A stretch of 6,811 nucleotides of DNA, taken from the NCBI GenBank assembly GCA_022615475.1, contig JAKEGQ010000152.1:1-6811 (forward strand), given 5' to 3'. The translations under genes and the position numbers were made by a program. The notes under the pieces were generated by a model, which searched no databases, was not told where the DNA came from, and worked only from the letters and a program-made list of their open reading frames with translations. Source of the stretch: Candidatus Methylomirabilota bacterium (GTDB lineage Bacteria > Methylomirabilota > Methylomirabilia > Methylomirabilales > CSP1-5). Each line of letters starts with the position of its first letter. The first letter of the stretch is position 1. This document shows positions 5,760-6,811 of this stretch, one piece after another.

Positions 5760-5786
5760 TTATGTGAAGCTCCGGATTATGTGAAG
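5760..5786. repeat. Direct repeats TTATGTGAAG x2, probable end of the tyrosine-recombinase element
   Basis: TTATGTGAAG occurs at 5760-5769 and 5777-5786, perfect copies 17 bp apart, separated by CTCCGGA. The first copy begins at the very base where Y1 transposase homology stops. An inverted short copy, CACATAA, lies at 5857-5863. Closely spaced 10-mers at an element edge next to a recombinase gene look like recombinase binding sites. The call is inference from position and pattern. Confidence 0.6.
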
Positions 5787-5922
5787 TTGATCTCCCACCC
5801 ATTGTGAATCTCCCCGCCATTTTGCCCTAATTCGTGGTCCTCCGCCGATAATACTACACATAATTTCGTGCTATGACAAGGTCTGACTGCCTCGACCCAT
5901 GGGGTGGAGAAAGGAGGTTGTC
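5787..5922. other. Non-coding leader of the tyrosine-recombinase gene
   Basis: No coding frame is evident here. Near-repeats GATCTCCC (5789-5796) and GAATCTCCCC (5806-5814) continue the patterned element end. Possible -10 boxes are GATAAT (5847-5852) and CATAAT (5859-5864), but no matching -35 box lies at a good distance, so a promoter is unproven. A strong ribosome site closes the stretch at 5911-5917. Confidence 0.4.
5911..5917 (+). promoter_or_regulatory. Ribosome binding site of the tyrosine recombinase
   Basis: AAGGAGG stands 5 nt before the ATG at 5923, a near-ideal site that fixes this start. Confidence 0.8.
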
Positions 5923-6811
5923 ATGGCACTGGAACAGATGTTTGAGTGTCCAACGACGCTAAGGAGACTACGCAGTGGCCCCCTAGGGATGCTTCTGGAG
6001 GAGTTCTGCAATTGGCTGCTGGAGCATGGCTTCAGTCGATGGACCATCCGTAAGCACCTCTTTAGCGTATCCCACCTTAACGAGCATCTGGGCGGCCCAA
6101 GGAGTCGACCCCACCAGGGCGTCAGCTTAAAAGAAGTCGAGGGCTTCTTCAAGGCTTACCCTTTGCAATGCCCGAACCGGCGAGCCCTTGGAGGACACCT
6201 CCGTCGAGTGGGCTACTCGGTAAATCGGTTTACCGACTATCTTCGCCAGAGGGGGCTTTTTGATTCTCTGGTGAAGTCGCCGATCTATCAGCCCCTTTTG
6301 GACGCCTATCTCCAGTGGATGCGCCGTTACCAGCACGCCTCAGAGGGAACACTTGAAGTTCGTCGCCATTCGATGACTCAGTTCCTTCAGTGGCTTGGTA
6401 CAGAAGCCACACCAGAAGGCTTGTTCAGGCTTACGGCAGAGAGAATCGAAAAATTCTTTCTAAGCTATGCTCAAAGCATGGGGCGCTCCGCACGACACTC
6501 CATGCAGTCCGCTTTGCGGAGCTTCTTACGGTTCTGTCTGCACCAAGGCTATATAGAGCGGCCTCTCGATCTCGCTGTTCCCACACTGCGCACTTACAAA
6601 CTGGCCACGGTCCCACGCGGGCTGAGCGACACCCAAGCCCAGCAGCTCCTTCGCGGCATTAACCGTAACAGCCATGCGGGCCGGCGGGATTACGCCATGG
6701 TGCAACTGCTTTACACCTATGGCGCGCGGGACGGCCAGGTGCGTGCCCTTCGACTGGAGGATATCGACTGGGCAAAGAACGAAATCCTTTTCAAAGCCTC
6801 CAAACATGGCA
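5923..6811 (+). CDS. Tyrosine recombinase/integrase, 3' end beyond the window
   Basis: A plus-strand frame starts at ATG 5923 and stays open to the window edge (296 codons). It belongs to the phage-integrase-type tyrosine recombinases, which cut and rejoin DNA through a tyrosine intermediate. An N-terminal helical region (about 1-110, with LLEEFCNWLLEHGFSRWTI) and a core-binding domain (about 120-215, with LDAYLQWMRRYQHASEGTL and SALRSFLRFCLHQGYI) precede the catalytic domain. That domain begins near PRGLSDTQAQQLL. YTYGARDGQVRALRLEDIDW (264-283) is catalytic box I, with R269 as the first catalytic arginine. The hairpin that carries the catalytic lysine is entered at ILFKASKHG. The HxxR, second His/Trp and Tyr nucleophile lie outside. 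Full-length relatives have roughly 350-420 residues. The long N-terminal domain recalls recombinases of stand-alone insertion elements rather than small phage integrases. It is divergent from, and adjacent to, the broken Y1 gene. Completeness and activity cannot be judged. Confidence 0.9.
   Translation, partial: MALEQMFECPTTLRRLRSGPLGMLLEEFCNWLLEHGFSRWTIRKHLFSVSHLNEHLGGPRSRPHQGVSLKEVEGFFKAYPLQCPNRRALGGHLRRVGYSVNRFTDYLRQRGLFDSLVKSPIYQPLLDAYLQWMRRYQHASEGTLEVRRHSMTQFLQWLGTEATPEGLFRLTAERIEKFFLSYAQSMGRSARHSMQSALRSFLRFCLHQGYIERPLDLAVPTLRTYKLATVPRGLSDTQAQQLLRGINRNSHAGRRDYAMVQLLYTYGARDGQVRALRLEDIDWAKNEILFKASKHG

Noticed and set aside
5871..6152. Minus-strand frames opposite the recombinase
   Set aside because: Antisense to an unbroken 296-codon tyrosine recombinase with a strong ribosome site; no domain content.

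Overview
The window holds a C4-dicarboxylate-type TRAP transporter cassette (dctQ-dctM-dctP, all on the minus strand), a LacI-family regulator upstream of it on the same strand, and two nested mobile-element genes beyond that. The protein families are those of Gram-negative bacteria: a periplasmic binding protein with a Sec signal, a TRAP permease, and a REP-associated Y1 transposase of the RAYT type. The TRAP genes are GC-rich. The lacI gene and the transposase are clearly more AT-rich. The species cannot be named from this sequence; a deltaproteobacterium-like or NC10/Rokubacteria-like host would fit but is only a guess.

Layout. Positions 2-100 carry the last 32 codons of an unidentified plus-strand gene that converges on dctP, with a large inverted repeat (147-200) between the two stops. 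Positions 215-3123 are the transporter: dctQ (small membrane subunit), dctM (large permease subunit) 18 nt later, then dctP (solute receptor) after a gap of 101 nt that contains a perfect 11-bp stem. Positions 3130-3605 contain no intact gene. They hold a 71-codon reading frame of unknown origin, coupled by TGATG to a 35-codon N-terminal stub of a Gfo/Idh/MocA dehydrogenase, followed by a GC-rich hairpin. This looks like the wreck of sugar (acid) catabolic genes once co-transcribed with the regulator or transporter. Positions 3606-4619 are the lacI-type regulator, starting at GTG. Its leader has a strong predicted promoter (perfect TTGACA, 17-bp spacer, two phased A-tracts upstream) with an inverted repeat over the -10/start region that is a good candidate autoregulatory operator.

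Positions 4907-5759 are a dead REP-associated Y1 transposase. It lacks its N-terminus up to the HUH motif and has a single-base frameshift near 5466. It is cut off exactly where a second element begins. That element opens with two perfect direct repeats (TTATGTGAAG, 17 bp apart) and then encodes a tyrosine recombinase (5923 to the window edge) whose C-terminal half lies outside. The simplest history is that a tyrosine-recombinase element inserted into, or recombined next to, an older Y1 element upstream of the regulator.

How the genes fit together: DctP would capture an organic anion in the periplasm and DctQM would import it with sodium. The LacI protein would sense a sugar or sugar-acid ligand. 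The substrate is not determined. The Gfo/Idh stub and the LacI regulator point to a sugar acid rather than a C4-dicarboxylate, but this is inference from context. No defence system, CRISPR array, tRNA or rRNA was seen.
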